From the NCBI GenBank assembly GCA_002724825.1, contig PBPU01000040.1, positions 1,985-10,121 of the forward strand: a stretch of 8,137 bases of DNA, given 5' to 3'. Under the pieces are notes generated by a model. The model was not told where the DNA came from and did not search any database. It saw only the letters and a program-made list of their open reading frames with translations. Shown here one piece after another: positions 1 through 5,939 of this stretch. The DNA comes from Acidimicrobiaceae bacterium (lineage in GTDB: Bacteria > Actinomycetota > Acidimicrobiia > Acidimicrobiales > UBA8592). Within the stretch, counting starts at the first letter, position 1; every line of letters starts with the position of its first letter. Position numbers and translations under genes: made by a program.

Positions 1-389
1 AGTCCTGCCCCGCCGGTTGTCGTTATAGTTAGGGGCAAGGTTGCCTTTCCTCCGTACATGTATTTCATTTTTGCTGCTTGGTTTGCAATTTGGTCCATTG
101 CCACCATTACGAAGTCCATGAACATTAGATCAACTATGGGACGGAGGCCTACAGCTGCTGCTCCGATACCAAGTCCAATTATTGCCTGTTCAGCTATAGG
201 GGTGTCAACGACACGTTCATCTCCGAATTCTTCGTTGAGGCCTGCGAAGGATTGGAAAACGCCTCCGTATCGGCCAACATCTTCCCCAGCAATGAATATA
301 TCTGGATCATCTAGGAGAAGTTCGCGAAGTGTTTCGTTAAACGCGTTGTTATAGCGAATAATTCGCTCTTCTGTTTCTGTCGCTGTCAT
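1..389 (-). CDS. pdhB: 2-oxoacid dehydrogenase E1 component, beta subunit (pyruvate/acetoin dehydrogenase type), C-terminus cut by window edge
   Basis: This is the N-terminal 129 residues of an E1 beta subunit, which with E1 alpha forms the thiamine-diphosphate (TPP) decarboxylase that starts a cytoplasmic 2-oxoacid dehydrogenase complex. Visible family motifs are GEDVGRYGGVF (residues 35-45), the DTPIAEQ block (62-68), in which Glu67 is the expected contact to the TPP aminopyrimidine, GIGAAAVGLRPI (74-85) and DQIANQAAK (99-107) followed by YMYGG. About 200 residues including the C-terminal transketolase domain lie outside the window. The ATG is preceded by GGAGGT inside the end of the upstream E1 alpha gene, and only one base separates the E1 alpha stop from this start, so the two are translationally coupled. 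The family is certain. The substrate (pyruvate, acetoin or branched-chain 2-oxoacid) cannot be decided from this fragment, so the gene symbol is provisional. Confidence 0.93.
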   Translation of the reverse strand, partial: MTATETEERIIRYNNAFNETLRELLLDDPDIFIAGEDVGRYGGVFQSFAGLNEEFGDERVVDTPIAEQAIIGLGIGAAAVGLRPIVDLMFMDFVMVAMDQIANQAAKMKYMYGGKATLPLTITTTGGAG

Positions 390-390
390 A

Positions 391-1386
391 TTATGAGACC
401 TCCGTGTACACATCGGTTAGCATGTCCGTGGCTGGGTCGGGCATGGGGCTGGCTTCTGCGTATTCTATTGCCTCATCAACTTCTGCCTGAATTTCGTCAT
501 GGACTGCCTGAGCTTCTTCAGCGCTAAGTACTTTCGCTAGTTCTAGCTGCGCTTCGAAAAGCTTGATCGGGTCTCGTTCCATCCATTCTCTAACTTCTTC
601 GTCAGTTCTATATGGGGTTCCGAATGCTGATACTCCAGCGTGATTGTAGAACCTGTACGTTTTGCATTCGATCATTGAAGGACCATCACCATTTCGGGCT
701 CGTTCAACGGCTGCTTTTGCAGCTTCGTAGACCGCTACAACATCCATTCCATCAACGATGACACCAGGCATGCCGTATGCCACGGCCCTATCGGCTACAT
801 CTGTGATTGCCATCACACGGTCACGTGCGGTGTATTCGGCATATTCGTTGTTTTCGCACATAAAGATCACTGGAAGGTGGAGTGCACAGGCCATATTTGC
901 TGCTTCGTGGAAAGCTCCAATGTTGGTGGATCCATCTCCGAAGAATGCCATTGTTACGAGGTTATTTTTCCTGTATTTGTTTGCGAATGCTGCTCCGACA
1001 GCATGCGGGACTCCGGCACCAACAATGCCATTTGCTCCGAGCATTCCTAGGTCAAGGTCGGAAATATGCATTGATCCGCCTTTTCCTTTGCAATAGCCAG
1101 TTGCTCGTCCCATAAATTCTGCCATCATGGGTTTGAATTGGCCGCCCTTAGCGACCAGGTGTCCATGGCCTCGATGAGTTGAAGTGATTTGGTCGTCTTT
1201 GTTAAGTGCCACGCATCCGCCTACGGCAACGGCTTCCTCACCCACATAGAGGTGGATAAAACCTGGAATTTTTGCTTCCGAAGCAAGGCGCCCTGCAGAT
1301 TCCTCAAGGAGGCGTATGCGCACCATGCGTCGATGCAGGTCAAGGAGCACTGCTTTCGAAATCTTGCTTTGCTGTTTCGTCGCCAT
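391..1386 (-). CDS. pdhA: 2-oxoacid dehydrogenase E1 component, alpha subunit (TPP-dependent)
   Basis: This 331-residue protein has the normal length for the E1 alpha family. It carries the TPP/Mg binding motif, GDG at residues 150-152 through NN at 179-180, within GDGSTNIGAFHEAANMA. Other family blocks are HRGHGH (71-76), GKGGSMHISD (101-110) and GANGIVGAGVPHAVGAA (117-133). It decarboxylates a 2-oxoacid on TPP and passes the acyl group to the lipoyl domain of E2. The active-site loop near residues 244-261 is unusual: the common GH-S-x-DP pattern is replaced by NHAGVSAFG before PYRTDEEV, keeping the histidine (249) but losing the preceding glycine and the SDP element. The stop lies one base before E1 beta. 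A GGAG sits 11 bases before the ATG, which is rather far. Substrate is undecided among pyruvate, acetoin and branched-chain acids, so the symbol is provisional. Confidence 0.93.
   Translation of the reverse strand: MATKQQSKISKAVLLDLHRRMVRIRLLEESAGRLASEAKIPGFIHLYVGEEAVAVGGCVALNKDDQITSTHRGHGHLVAKGGQFKPMMAEFMGRATGYCKGKGGSMHISDLDLGMLGANGIVGAGVPHAVGAAFANKYRKNNLVTMAFFGDGSTNIGAFHEAANMACALHLPVIFMCENNEYAEYTARDRVMAITDVADRAVAYGMPGVIVDGMDVVAVYEAAKAAVERARNGDGPSMIECKTYRFYNHAGVSAFGTPYRTDEEVREWMERDPIKLFEAQLELAKVLSAEEAQAVHDEIQAEVDEAIEYAEASPMPDPATDMLTDVYTEVS
398..403 (-). promoter_or_regulatory. Shine-Dalgarno site for E1 beta
   Basis: The minus strand reads GGAGGT here, eight bases before the E1 beta ATG and inside the last codons of E1 alpha. 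Its strength and position fix the E1 beta start and support coupled translation that would keep the two subunits in equal amounts. Confidence 0.75.
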
Positions 1387-1425
1387 TGGTTTTAGTGCTC
1401 CAATCAGATTTTTAGGATTTAGGTT

Positions 1426-1455
1426 ATTGTACTTATCGAGAAATGATCCTGCTAA
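1426..1455 (-). promoter_or_regulatory. candidate sigma-70-type promoter for the E1 alpha/beta pair
   Basis: In the 85-bp gap between the ThuA-like gene and E1 alpha, the minus strand has TTAGCA (1450-1455), an 18-base spacer, then TACAAT (1426-1431). The -10 box matches the consensus at five of six bases and the -35 box at four. Transcription would begin near 1419, about 33 bases before the E1 alpha ATG. Found by eye and unscored, so it may be chance in A/T-rich DNA. If real, the E1 genes can be expressed apart from the SDR-ThuA pair. Confidence 0.3.
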
Positions 1456-1471
1456 TTCTCTTTAGGTTGAA

Positions 1472-2242
1472 TTAGCTTTGTTGTCCTAGGGCCCATCGTA
1501 TCCCTCTCCGCAATAATTCGTGGTATTGCGGTATTTCCCAGGAGCATCTCTCTACATTCGGGTAGTACTTTACTCCGAGGTTGGTCATATCCCAGTGGCC
1601 TCGGCAGTGTCCAAGATTGTTATAGAGGATTTCGCCTTCCCCATGAGATTTGAGGTACATGATCAGGTGGACGGGGTCACAATTCTGCCAGTCAGATTCT
1701 TCAAATCCTGGTGTTTCGCCGAGCCATTCTGTTTTCAGGAGTGGGTGAAGCGTGTCACGGTTATGGTATTCGCAAAGGTAGAGTTCGTCATCGGTCTCAA
1801 AGGGCTCGATTCCTTCTACCAACCAGTGGTCTGGGTCAGCGAGTTCCACAGGAAATGGCTGTATTGGAGGGTGGGAAATAAATTGTGTTCCTAGAAGTTC
1901 AGCCCATACAGGGAAGCAACGCGGGGTAGATACTGGATTCGGTGGATTTAAATCCAGAGCTGAATTTGTCCCATGCAATGCTAGCCATCGTCCTCCTTCG
2001 TTTACCCAGTCTCTGATGGCTATCTGGGCCTGTTCGGATGGCCGGATATCGCAGGTGTAGGAAACGAGGAACTGTGATGCTGCTATTGAGTCGACGTCTT
2101 CATAGTCCGACGCTACTTTTAGTTTGACGTGCGGATGTTCTGACAAGAGTTTTAGGAGTTCAAGCCGTGCGTAGTCAATGTCGTGGTATCGGCCGCCGGC
2201 AACTAGATATGCATCTACTCTTTCGGGGTTTTCTCCAGACAT
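1472..2242 (-). CDS. ThuA-like domain protein (trehalose-utilisation / glutamine-amidotransferase-like fold)
   Basis: This 256-residue protein is a single ThuA-like domain, a class I glutamine-amidotransferase-like fold found in sugar-utilisation clusters and mostly without a known reaction. Recognisable blocks, in order, are AGGRYHD (15-21), a CDIRPSE strand-turn (64-70), GGRWLALHGT (83-92), LLGTQFISHP (116-125), DDELYLCEY (151-159) and GEILYNNLGHCRGHW (203-217), which matches the closing 'rvfy..lGH' motif of the family. There is no signal peptide, so it is probably cytoplasmic. The start is firm: AGGAGG lies five bases before the ATG. That site overlaps the stop codon of the upstream SDR gene, so the two are probably co-translated. 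In the named thuAB system of rhizobia, ThuA and a dehydrogenase act on trehalose-type disaccharides. A comparable role with the adjacent SDR is inference only. Confidence 0.85.
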   Translation of the reverse strand: MSGENPERVDAYLVAGGRYHDIDYARLELLKLLSEHPHVKLKVASDYEDVDSIAASQFLVSYTCDIRPSEQAQIAIRDWVNEGGRWLALHGTNSALDLNPPNPVSTPRCFPVWAELLGTQFISHPPIQPFPVELADPDHWLVEGIEPFETDDELYLCEYHNRDTLHPLLKTEWLGETPGFEESDWQNCDPVHLIMYLKSHGEGEILYNNLGHCRGHWDMTNLGVKYYPNVERCSWEIPQYHELLRRGIRWALGQQS

Positions 2243-2247
2243 AAATT

Positions 2248-2253
2248 CCTCCT
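2248..2253 (-). promoter_or_regulatory. Shine-Dalgarno site for the ThuA-like gene, overlapping the SDR stop codon
   Basis: The minus strand reads AGGAGG, a perfect site, five bases before the ThuA-like ATG. It shares bases with the TAG stop (2252-2254) of the SDR gene. This fixes the start and indicates coupling of the two reading frames. Confidence 0.8.
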
Positions 2254-3013
2254 AAAATTCGATGCGTTTGGTGTATCCGCCGTCCACAACGATGTTTGCT
2301 CCAGTTACCCAAGAAGCTGCTGGGCTGCATAGGAATGCAGCTACGTTTGCTACCTCTTCGGCACTGCCCATCCTGCCCGATGGCTGGTCGGCGACTGTTG
2401 CTTCATAGAATTCTGGCATGCCGGACTTGATCTTATCCCATGGGCCATTTTCGAAGAAGATAGGCCCTGGGGCGATGGTGTTGACCCTGATGCCTTTCCT
2501 AGCGAGTGTTTGTGCTAGTCCTGCTGCGTAGACAGTGGCTGCTGCTTTTAATGCGCTGTAACTTGTTGGTCCGGGGCCGAAGTGTTCAAGCGCAGCAGTT
2601 GAGCTGATGGTGAGAACGGCTCCTTCACCTGATGCTGCGAGTAAATCTTCGGTTGCTCGGACGCCTCGGACGAGTCCCATGAGGTCTACGTTGTAATTGG
2701 CGTCGAATTTTTCATCAGTTTGGCCGCCGCCGCCGCCGGATGCGTTGTTTATGAGTATGTCGAGCCCGCCGAGTTCTTCAGCAGAGTTATTTAGCCAAGT
2801 TTCTAATTCATCGCCATTTCCGACGTCAACGGCTTGACCGATTACGGTTCCTTTACCCTGAAGTTCCGCAAGGGCTTCATCTACGCCTTCTTGCCCTCGT
2901 GCGCAAATTGCTACTGATGCGCCTTCCTCTAGCATTTTGGTGGCTATCGCTCTTCCGATTCCGCGCGATCCTCCTGTGATGGCTACCCGCTTTCCTGCAA
3001 GTCCAAGTTCCAT
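2252..3013 (-). CDS. short-chain dehydrogenase/reductase (SDR), classical type, start placed at the internal ATG
   Basis: This is a 253-residue classical SDR, a cytoplasmic NAD(P)-dependent oxidoreductase. The Rossmann motif TGGSRGIG is at residues 13-20, NNAS at 89-92 in place of the usual NNAG, the active-site YSALK places Tyr152 and Lys156, and Ser137/Ser138 of ISST provide the third catalytic residue. Asn108 in NYNVD is the likely fourth. Typical closing blocks are RVNTIAPGP (176-184) and WVTGANIVVDGG (235-246). The frame is open upstream to a GTG at 3029-3031, which would add six residues, but AGGAG lies five bases before the ATG at 3011-3013 and that ATG begins the usual N-terminus. Five consecutive glycines (93-97) follow NNAS. 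The substrate is not predictable. ThuA-like coupling downstream suggests a sugar-, polyol- or hydroxy-acid-type substrate, as inference. Confidence 0.92.
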   Translation of the reverse strand: MELGLAGKRVAITGGSRGIGRAIATKMLEEGASVAICARGQEGVDEALAELQGKGTVIGQAVDVGNGDELETWLNNSAEELGGLDILINNASGGGGGQTDEKFDANYNVDLMGLVRGVRATEDLLAASGEGAVLTISSTAALEHFGPGPTSYSALKAAATVYAAGLAQTLARKGIRVNTIAPGPIFFENGPWDKIKSGMPEFYEATVADQPSGRMGSAEEVANVAAFLCSPAASWVTGANIVVDGGYTKRIEF

Positions 3014-3018
3014 GTTTT

Positions 3019-3023
3019 CTCCT
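3019..3023 (-). promoter_or_regulatory. Shine-Dalgarno site that decides the SDR start
   Basis: The minus strand reads AGGAG five bases before the ATG at 3011-3013. The alternative GTG at 3029-3031 lies upstream of this site and has no purine-rich site of its own, so the ATG is preferred. Confidence 0.7.
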
Positions 3024-3035
3024 GTCTTCACGGCA

Positions 3036-3041
3036 ATTCTA
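3036..3041 (-). promoter_or_regulatory. possible -10 box before the SDR gene
   Basis: The minus strand reads TAGAAT, five of six bases of the consensus, and would place a transcript start about 16 bases before the SDR ATG, leaving the Shine-Dalgarno site inside the leader. No good -35 box is present at normal spacing, so support is weak. Confidence 0.2.
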
Positions 3042-3051
3042 TGAGTCTTGC

Positions 3052-3073
3052 ACTGCTGGCGGAAAACAGCAAT
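3052..3073 (-). other. small hairpin in the isochorismate synthase-SDR gap
   Basis: On the minus strand ATTGCTG and CAGCAGT can pair as a seven-base-pair stem (one G-U pair) around an eight-base loop. No T-run follows it, so it is not a standard intrinsic terminator. It could protect an mRNA end or be chance. The rest of the 80-bp gap holds only the sites listed separately. Confidence 0.2.
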
Positions 3074-3093
3074 CTGAAAGGCACCTTTAGGAT

Positions 3094-4332
3094 CTATCTA
3101 ATTGTTGACATTATTGCTTGTTGCATTGTGAGAAACTTCCCATCGGTTTCGTCCAACTCTGACTGGGGGTCACTGTCTGCAACGATTCCTACTCCTGCGA
3201 AAAGATTGGCTTCTTTCCCGCTTATTTGTGCTGAACGGATCCCGACGGCAAAGGCTCCATTTCCATCGGCGTCTACCCATCCGACGGGCCCCGCATATTT
3301 TCCACGGCTGTCTTTTTCGATCTCTGTGATTAGGTTAATAGCTTCAGCTTGGGGTTTTCCTGCAACAGCGGGAGTTGGATGAAGGGCAGATACGAGCTCC
3401 AGCACTGAAGCTGATGGGGCAGATAGGCGTCCGTGAACTTTAGTGGCGAGATGGTGAACGTTAGGTAGGGAAACAATCCGAGGCTCTGGATCTGCGTCGA
3501 TGTATGAGCAGAATGGGAGTAGTTCATTTAAAAGCCATTCAATGGTTATTTGGTGTTCATACTGGTCCTTGACTGATTCGAGAAGGAAATCCATCGATTT
3601 TTTATCTTCCTTTTCGTCAGTGAGTCGTATTGCGGTTCCAGCGAGCGGGTTTGCTTGAACCACATCGTCTTTTCGCGAAACAAGAAGTTCGGGTGACGCT
3701 CCGATAAATTTGTCGACGGAAAAGATCATTGCATTGGGGTTTGTTTTAGCGAGATTGTGAACTACTTGCGCTACATTTATGTCGGTATCGCTTGTAATTT
3801 GAATCTCTCTTGCGAGAACCATTTTTTCTAGCTTGCCATCTTGAATCCGGTTGATTACATCGGTGGCGAGTTGATCTCTCCATACATCGGGGGGGATGAG
3901 AGATTTGATGTCAGCTCGAGTCGGGTTCGATAAATCTGGTTGATTGGCTTGTGAAATAATCTCTTCAGTAGCTTCTTCTAGAGATAGACCTTCTTCGCTG
4001 ATTGCCGTCATTGATAGTTCTTCATTAGGTAGTGAGCGCAAAAGGATTCTTGGAATAATCAGTTCTCCTGGCAATGTGGGGTCAAAGGGAAATGCTGCAA
4101 AAGCTACAAGGTCGCAGCCAGATATCTGATCTTCTTTTGAAGATGAAATAATACTGGATAGGTGCTCTTGGGCTTTTTGGGCTGCTTCTCCCCCGCCAGC
4201 CCGATCGATCGGAATTCTTACTGCTTCCCCTACTCCGGCAAGGGTAGTTTCAGTGTCCTTCCAGAGGGTACCTCTTGCCCCGATGGCGGTGGGATCAATT
4301 CCAAGATCGATCTGGGCAGTTATTGCTTTCAC
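3094..4332 (-). CDS. menF: isochorismate synthase (MenF/EntC/DhbC family, chorismate-binding enzyme)
   Basis: This 412-residue cytoplasmic enzyme converts chorismate to isochorismate, the entry to menaquinone and to dihydroxybenzoate siderophores. The conserved catalytic domain spans about residues 145-412. It has KMVLAR (170-175) with Lys170 as the expected water-activating base, IGASPELLVSR (210-220) with Glu215 as the expected acid, PLAGT (229-233), KDQYEHQ (255-261), HHLATKVHGRL (293-303), LHPTPAVAGKP (317-327), RGKYAGPVGW (343-352), and the Mg-site region GVGIVADSDP to ELDETDGKF (380-400). The PLAGT and HPTPAVAG forms favour isochorismate synthase over anthranilate or aminodeoxychorismate synthase. 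The start is a GTG with no Shine-Dalgarno site, which fits a leaderless message from the candidate promoter upstream. No other menaquinone or siderophore gene is visible, so the pathway is inferred. Menaquinone is the more likely, since no siderophore assembly or transport genes are nearby. Confidence 0.92.
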   Translation of the reverse strand: MKAITAQIDLGIDPTAIGARGTLWKDTETTLAGVGEAVRIPIDRAGGGEAAQKAQEHLSSIISSSKEDQISGCDLVAFAAFPFDPTLPGELIIPRILLRSLPNEELSMTAISEEGLSLEEATEEIISQANQPDLSNPTRADIKSLIPPDVWRDQLATDVINRIQDGKLEKMVLAREIQITSDTDINVAQVVHNLAKTNPNAMIFSVDKFIGASPELLVSRKDDVVQANPLAGTAIRLTDEKEDKKSMDFLLESVKDQYEHQITIEWLLNELLPFCSYIDADPEPRIVSLPNVHHLATKVHGRLSAPSASVLELVSALHPTPAVAGKPQAEAINLITEIEKDSRGKYAGPVGWVDADGNGAFAVGIRSAQISGKEANLFAGVGIVADSDPQSELDETDGKFLTMQQAIMSTIR

Positions 4333-4338
4333 ATTGTT

Positions 4339-4367
4339 AGGATAAAGGAGTTAACACCCGATGTCGC
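4339..4367 (-). promoter_or_regulatory. candidate promoter for a leaderless isochorismate synthase message
   Basis: The minus strand has GCGACA (4362-4367), a 17-base spacer, then TATCCT (4339-4344). The -10 box occupies bases -12 to -7 counted from the GTG, so the GTG itself would be the first transcribed codon. This agrees with the absence of a Shine-Dalgarno site before that gene. Leaderless genes are common in Actinobacteria, from general knowledge. Each box matches the consensus at four of six bases only. Confidence 0.35.
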
Positions 4368-4368
4368 A

Positions 4369-4386
4369 TCCTCTGAGATAAGAGGA
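4369..4386. promoter_or_regulatory. inverted repeat in the divergent intergenic region, possible operator
   Basis: TCCTCT and AGAGGA are perfect inverted copies separated by six bases (centre-to-centre 12). The site lies just upstream of the candidate -35 box of the minus-strand isochorismate synthase gene, and 29 bases before the plus-strand SRPBCC start, so one bound dimeric regulator could act on both sides. A 12-base arm match is short and could arise by chance. Confidence 0.25.
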
Positions 4387-4401
4387 AAGATTTCAAAGGC
4401 T

Positions 4402-4408
4402 GGAAGGG
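4402..4408 (+). promoter_or_regulatory. Shine-Dalgarno site for the plus-strand SRPBCC gene
   Basis: GGAAGGG lies six bases before the GTG at 4415-4417, supporting that non-ATG start over any later codon. Confidence 0.6.
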
Positions 4409-4414
4409 ATTTTT

Positions 4415-4864
4415 GTGAGGCAGGTAATTGAGGTGGATCTCAATGGGTCGTCTGAACAGATCTACATTGCACTTGCGGACCTTGCAAACTATAAGAACTG
4501 GCTTGGCTTTATCGACACGGTCGATATTGACACCGGCGACACGTGTTGGATAGTTACGCTTCGAGCGCAAGTAGGTCCTTTCGCTAGATTGAAGAAACTT
4601 CGCATGGTGCGTGTTGAAGAGGATTTTCCGAAATTAATCCGGTTCTCCCGCAAGGAAACCGATTCAAAAGATCATTCTGATTGGGACCTTCATGTCACCA
4701 TAAGTGAGAAAGGTGACATGGGATGTTCCGTGCAGATGGTTGTTTCGTACTCTGGCGGTTTCTGGTCGGTTCCCCTTCAAGCTGTTTTTACTTCGCATGT
4801 CGAAACTGCGAAAGTCCGTTTACGGGAAATGTTTCCCTCCAACGACGATTCTTCCGAAAGCTAG
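4415..4864 (+). CDS. SRPBCC/START-like fold protein, first gene of a pair with the phosphodiesterase
   Basis: This 149-residue soluble protein looks like a helix-grip SRPBCC domain (polyketide cyclase/START-like), a fold that encloses a hydrophobic ligand pocket. Evidence is the overall pattern: an N-terminal strand RQVIEVDLNGSSEQIYIALADLANYKNWLGF-like region (residues 2-32, the family's 'I.as.e.iw..l.D...y..W'), a run of alternating beta strands from about 42 to 112, and a long amphipathic C-terminal helix from about 117 to 140 (VETAKVRLREMF), then an acidic/serine tail. No catalytic residues can be named, since the family shares fold rather than residues. The GTG start has a good Shine-Dalgarno site. 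The gene ends 19 bases before the phosphodiesterase start, indicating one transcript. It is divergent from isochorismate synthase, which hints at binding a quinone or lipid, but that is speculation. Confidence 0.68.
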   Translation: MRQVIEVDLNGSSEQIYIALADLANYKNWLGFIDTVDIDTGDTCWIVTLRAQVGPFARLKKLRMVRVEEDFPKLIRFSRKETDSKDHSDWDLHVTISEKGDMGCSVQMVVSYSGGFWSVPLQAVFTSHVETAKVRLREMFPSNDDSSES

Positions 4865-4872
4865 TTAGTACT

Positions 4873-4879
4873 GAGGGAG
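4873..4879 (+). promoter_or_regulatory. Shine-Dalgarno site supporting the TTG start of the phosphodiesterase
   Basis: GAGGGAG lies four bases before the TTG at 4884-4886, a slightly short spacing. The next in-frame candidate, GTG at 4902-4904, has no purine-rich site at a suitable distance, so the TTG is preferred. Confidence 0.5.
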
Positions 4880-4883
4880 TCCC

Positions 4884-5933
4884 TTGCCTACTATCTATTG
4901 CGTGAGGGTTATTTTTGTTGTTATTGATGCGTTACCTAACCATTGGGTGAGCGAAGAATGGACTCCAAATCTATGGGCATTAGTGAAGAGTGGTGGTTGG
5001 AATCCGTCAGGTGGGAGGGCTGTTTTATCGACTGCCACATACCCTAATCACGCGTCTTTTGTTACGGGTAGAGACCCGTCATCGCATGGGATCTTCGTCA
5101 ATCGGGTATGGGATGGTTCACAATTCGTCATTTCCTCAAAAATCGGACCGCAGGGCGACACCTTGTTCCTAGCTGCTGATCGATCCGGGGTATCGAGTGC
5201 AGTCGTTGTTGGTGACCACAAACTTGTCGGAGTGATGGGGGCTAATGAGGCAGACGTTTGTTGGCCTCCTGATGGTGAAAGACAAGACGTTGAGCTTGAT
5301 GAATTTCGGTATGCCGCTGATACTTCAGTCCTTGATGCCGTGGATTCCACTGGCCTGTTGGAGTCCGATTTTGGGTTTGTTCACTTCAATGAACCGGACA
5401 CTGTCTGTCATTTGTTCGGGCCTGACTCGATGGAGACGAGAGAAAGAATTCGCCAGACTGACGCCTCATTTGGGCAACTAGTAGAGCGTTGCAAACCGAG
5501 ATGGGATGAAACGATCATGATTGTCGTGAGTGACCACGACCAAGAAGAGGTTATTGAGTACGGGTTTGATCTCGCCAAGGTTCTCTCAGATAAGGGTTTT
5601 TCTGGTGTTGTTGAGAACGAAGGGACGTGCGCTGTTGTTCTCGATGGCCCTGATGTAGCTACGTTGACAAGCATCGACGAAGTGGAGGGGGCTTCTATTC
5701 TTGATGATCGTCATACATTGGTTTGGGGTAAGAGGGGGCACGTTTTTGGCCCTTGGTTAGATGACCTGCACGGCTCGCATGGCAGTCCACGAACCTCAAC
5801 TCAAGTCGCTGTTGTTGGGGGCGGTCATCCGGAAGTGAAGAATCTTGCCAGTTTGATATCTAAAGAGCGCCCATCAGCAGTCGACTGGGCAAAGCATATT
5901 GACAAGCTTCTGGGGTTGAAGTTGGAAGTTTGA
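4884..5933 (+). CDS. alkaline-phosphatase-superfamily phosphodiesterase (nucleotide pyrophosphatase/phosphodiesterase-like)
   Basis: This 349-residue enzyme has all the metal and nucleophile positions of the NPP branch of the alkaline phosphatase superfamily, which hydrolyses phosphodiester or pyrophosphate bonds with two zinc-type ions. Asp15 lies in VVIDALP, the nucleophile Thr52 in TYPNHASFVTG followed by PSSHGI (65-70), Asp172 and His176 in NEPDTVCHLFGP, Asp217 and His218 in VVSDHDQ, and the last histidine is His299 (or His296) in LHGSHGSP. Two motif positions are unusual: Cys175 where the family normally has Gly (EPDxxGH), and DHDQ where DHGM is usual. The protein begins directly with the first core strand and has no signal peptide or membrane segment, unlike the mostly exported relatives, so it is probably cytoplasmic. 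It follows the SRPBCC gene by 19 bases. The substrate is unknown, and phosphonoacetate-hydrolase-like activity is an alternative. Confidence 0.85.
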   Translation: MPTIYCVRVIFVVIDALPNHWVSEEWTPNLWALVKSGGWNPSGGRAVLSTATYPNHASFVTGRDPSSHGIFVNRVWDGSQFVISSKIGPQGDTLFLAADRSGVSSAVVVGDHKLVGVMGANEADVCWPPDGERQDVELDEFRYAADTSVLDAVDSTGLLESDFGFVHFNEPDTVCHLFGPDSMETRERIRQTDASFGQLVERCKPRWDETIMIVVSDHDQEEVIEYGFDLAKVLSDKGFSGVVENEGTCAVVLDGPDVATLTSIDEVEGASILDDRHTLVWGKRGHVFGPWLDDLHGSHGSPRTSTQVAVVGGGHPEVKNLASLISKERPSAVDWAKHIDKLLGLKLEV

Positions 5934-5939
5934 GCTTCC

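Larger units (their letters stand above)
4333..4414. promoter_or_regulatory. divergent intergenic region between isochorismate synthase and the SRPBCC-phosphodiesterase pair
   Basis: These 82 bp are the only divergent gap in the window and must hold promoters for both directions. The minus-strand side has a plausible promoter. For the plus strand, TTAACA (4351-4356) resembles a -35 box, but the bases 17 downstream (TGAGAT) are a poor -10 box, so I do not claim a specific plus-strand promoter. Confidence 0.6.

Noticed and set aside
58..354. Plus-strand open frame opposite E1 beta
   Set aside because: The opposite strand codes for an unmistakable E1 beta with family motifs; the plus-strand product has low-complexity Ser/Pro/Arg content typical of a shadow frame.
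1520..1894. 124-residue plus-strand frame opposite the ThuA-like gene
   Set aside because: It lies wholly within a gene with strong motifs and a perfect ribosome site on the other strand, and it has no recognisable family.
4374..4379. TGAGAT as a -10 box for the plus-strand pair, with TTAACA as -35
   Set aside because: Only three of six -10 bases match; not enough to report a promoter.
4369..4386. Inverted repeat TCCTCT/AGAGGA as an intrinsic terminator
   Set aside because: It sits between divergent start codons, where no transcript needs ending, and no T-run follows on either side; an operator is the better reading.
4337..4570. 77-residue minus-strand frame across the divergent region and the SRPBCC start
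   Set aside because: It overlaps a plus-strand gene with a good ribosome site and has no motif or ribosome site of its own.
5924..5939. GGAAG-N6-CTTCC as a shared terminator between the convergent genes
   Set aside because: A five-base-pair stem with no T-run on either strand is too weak to call a terminator.
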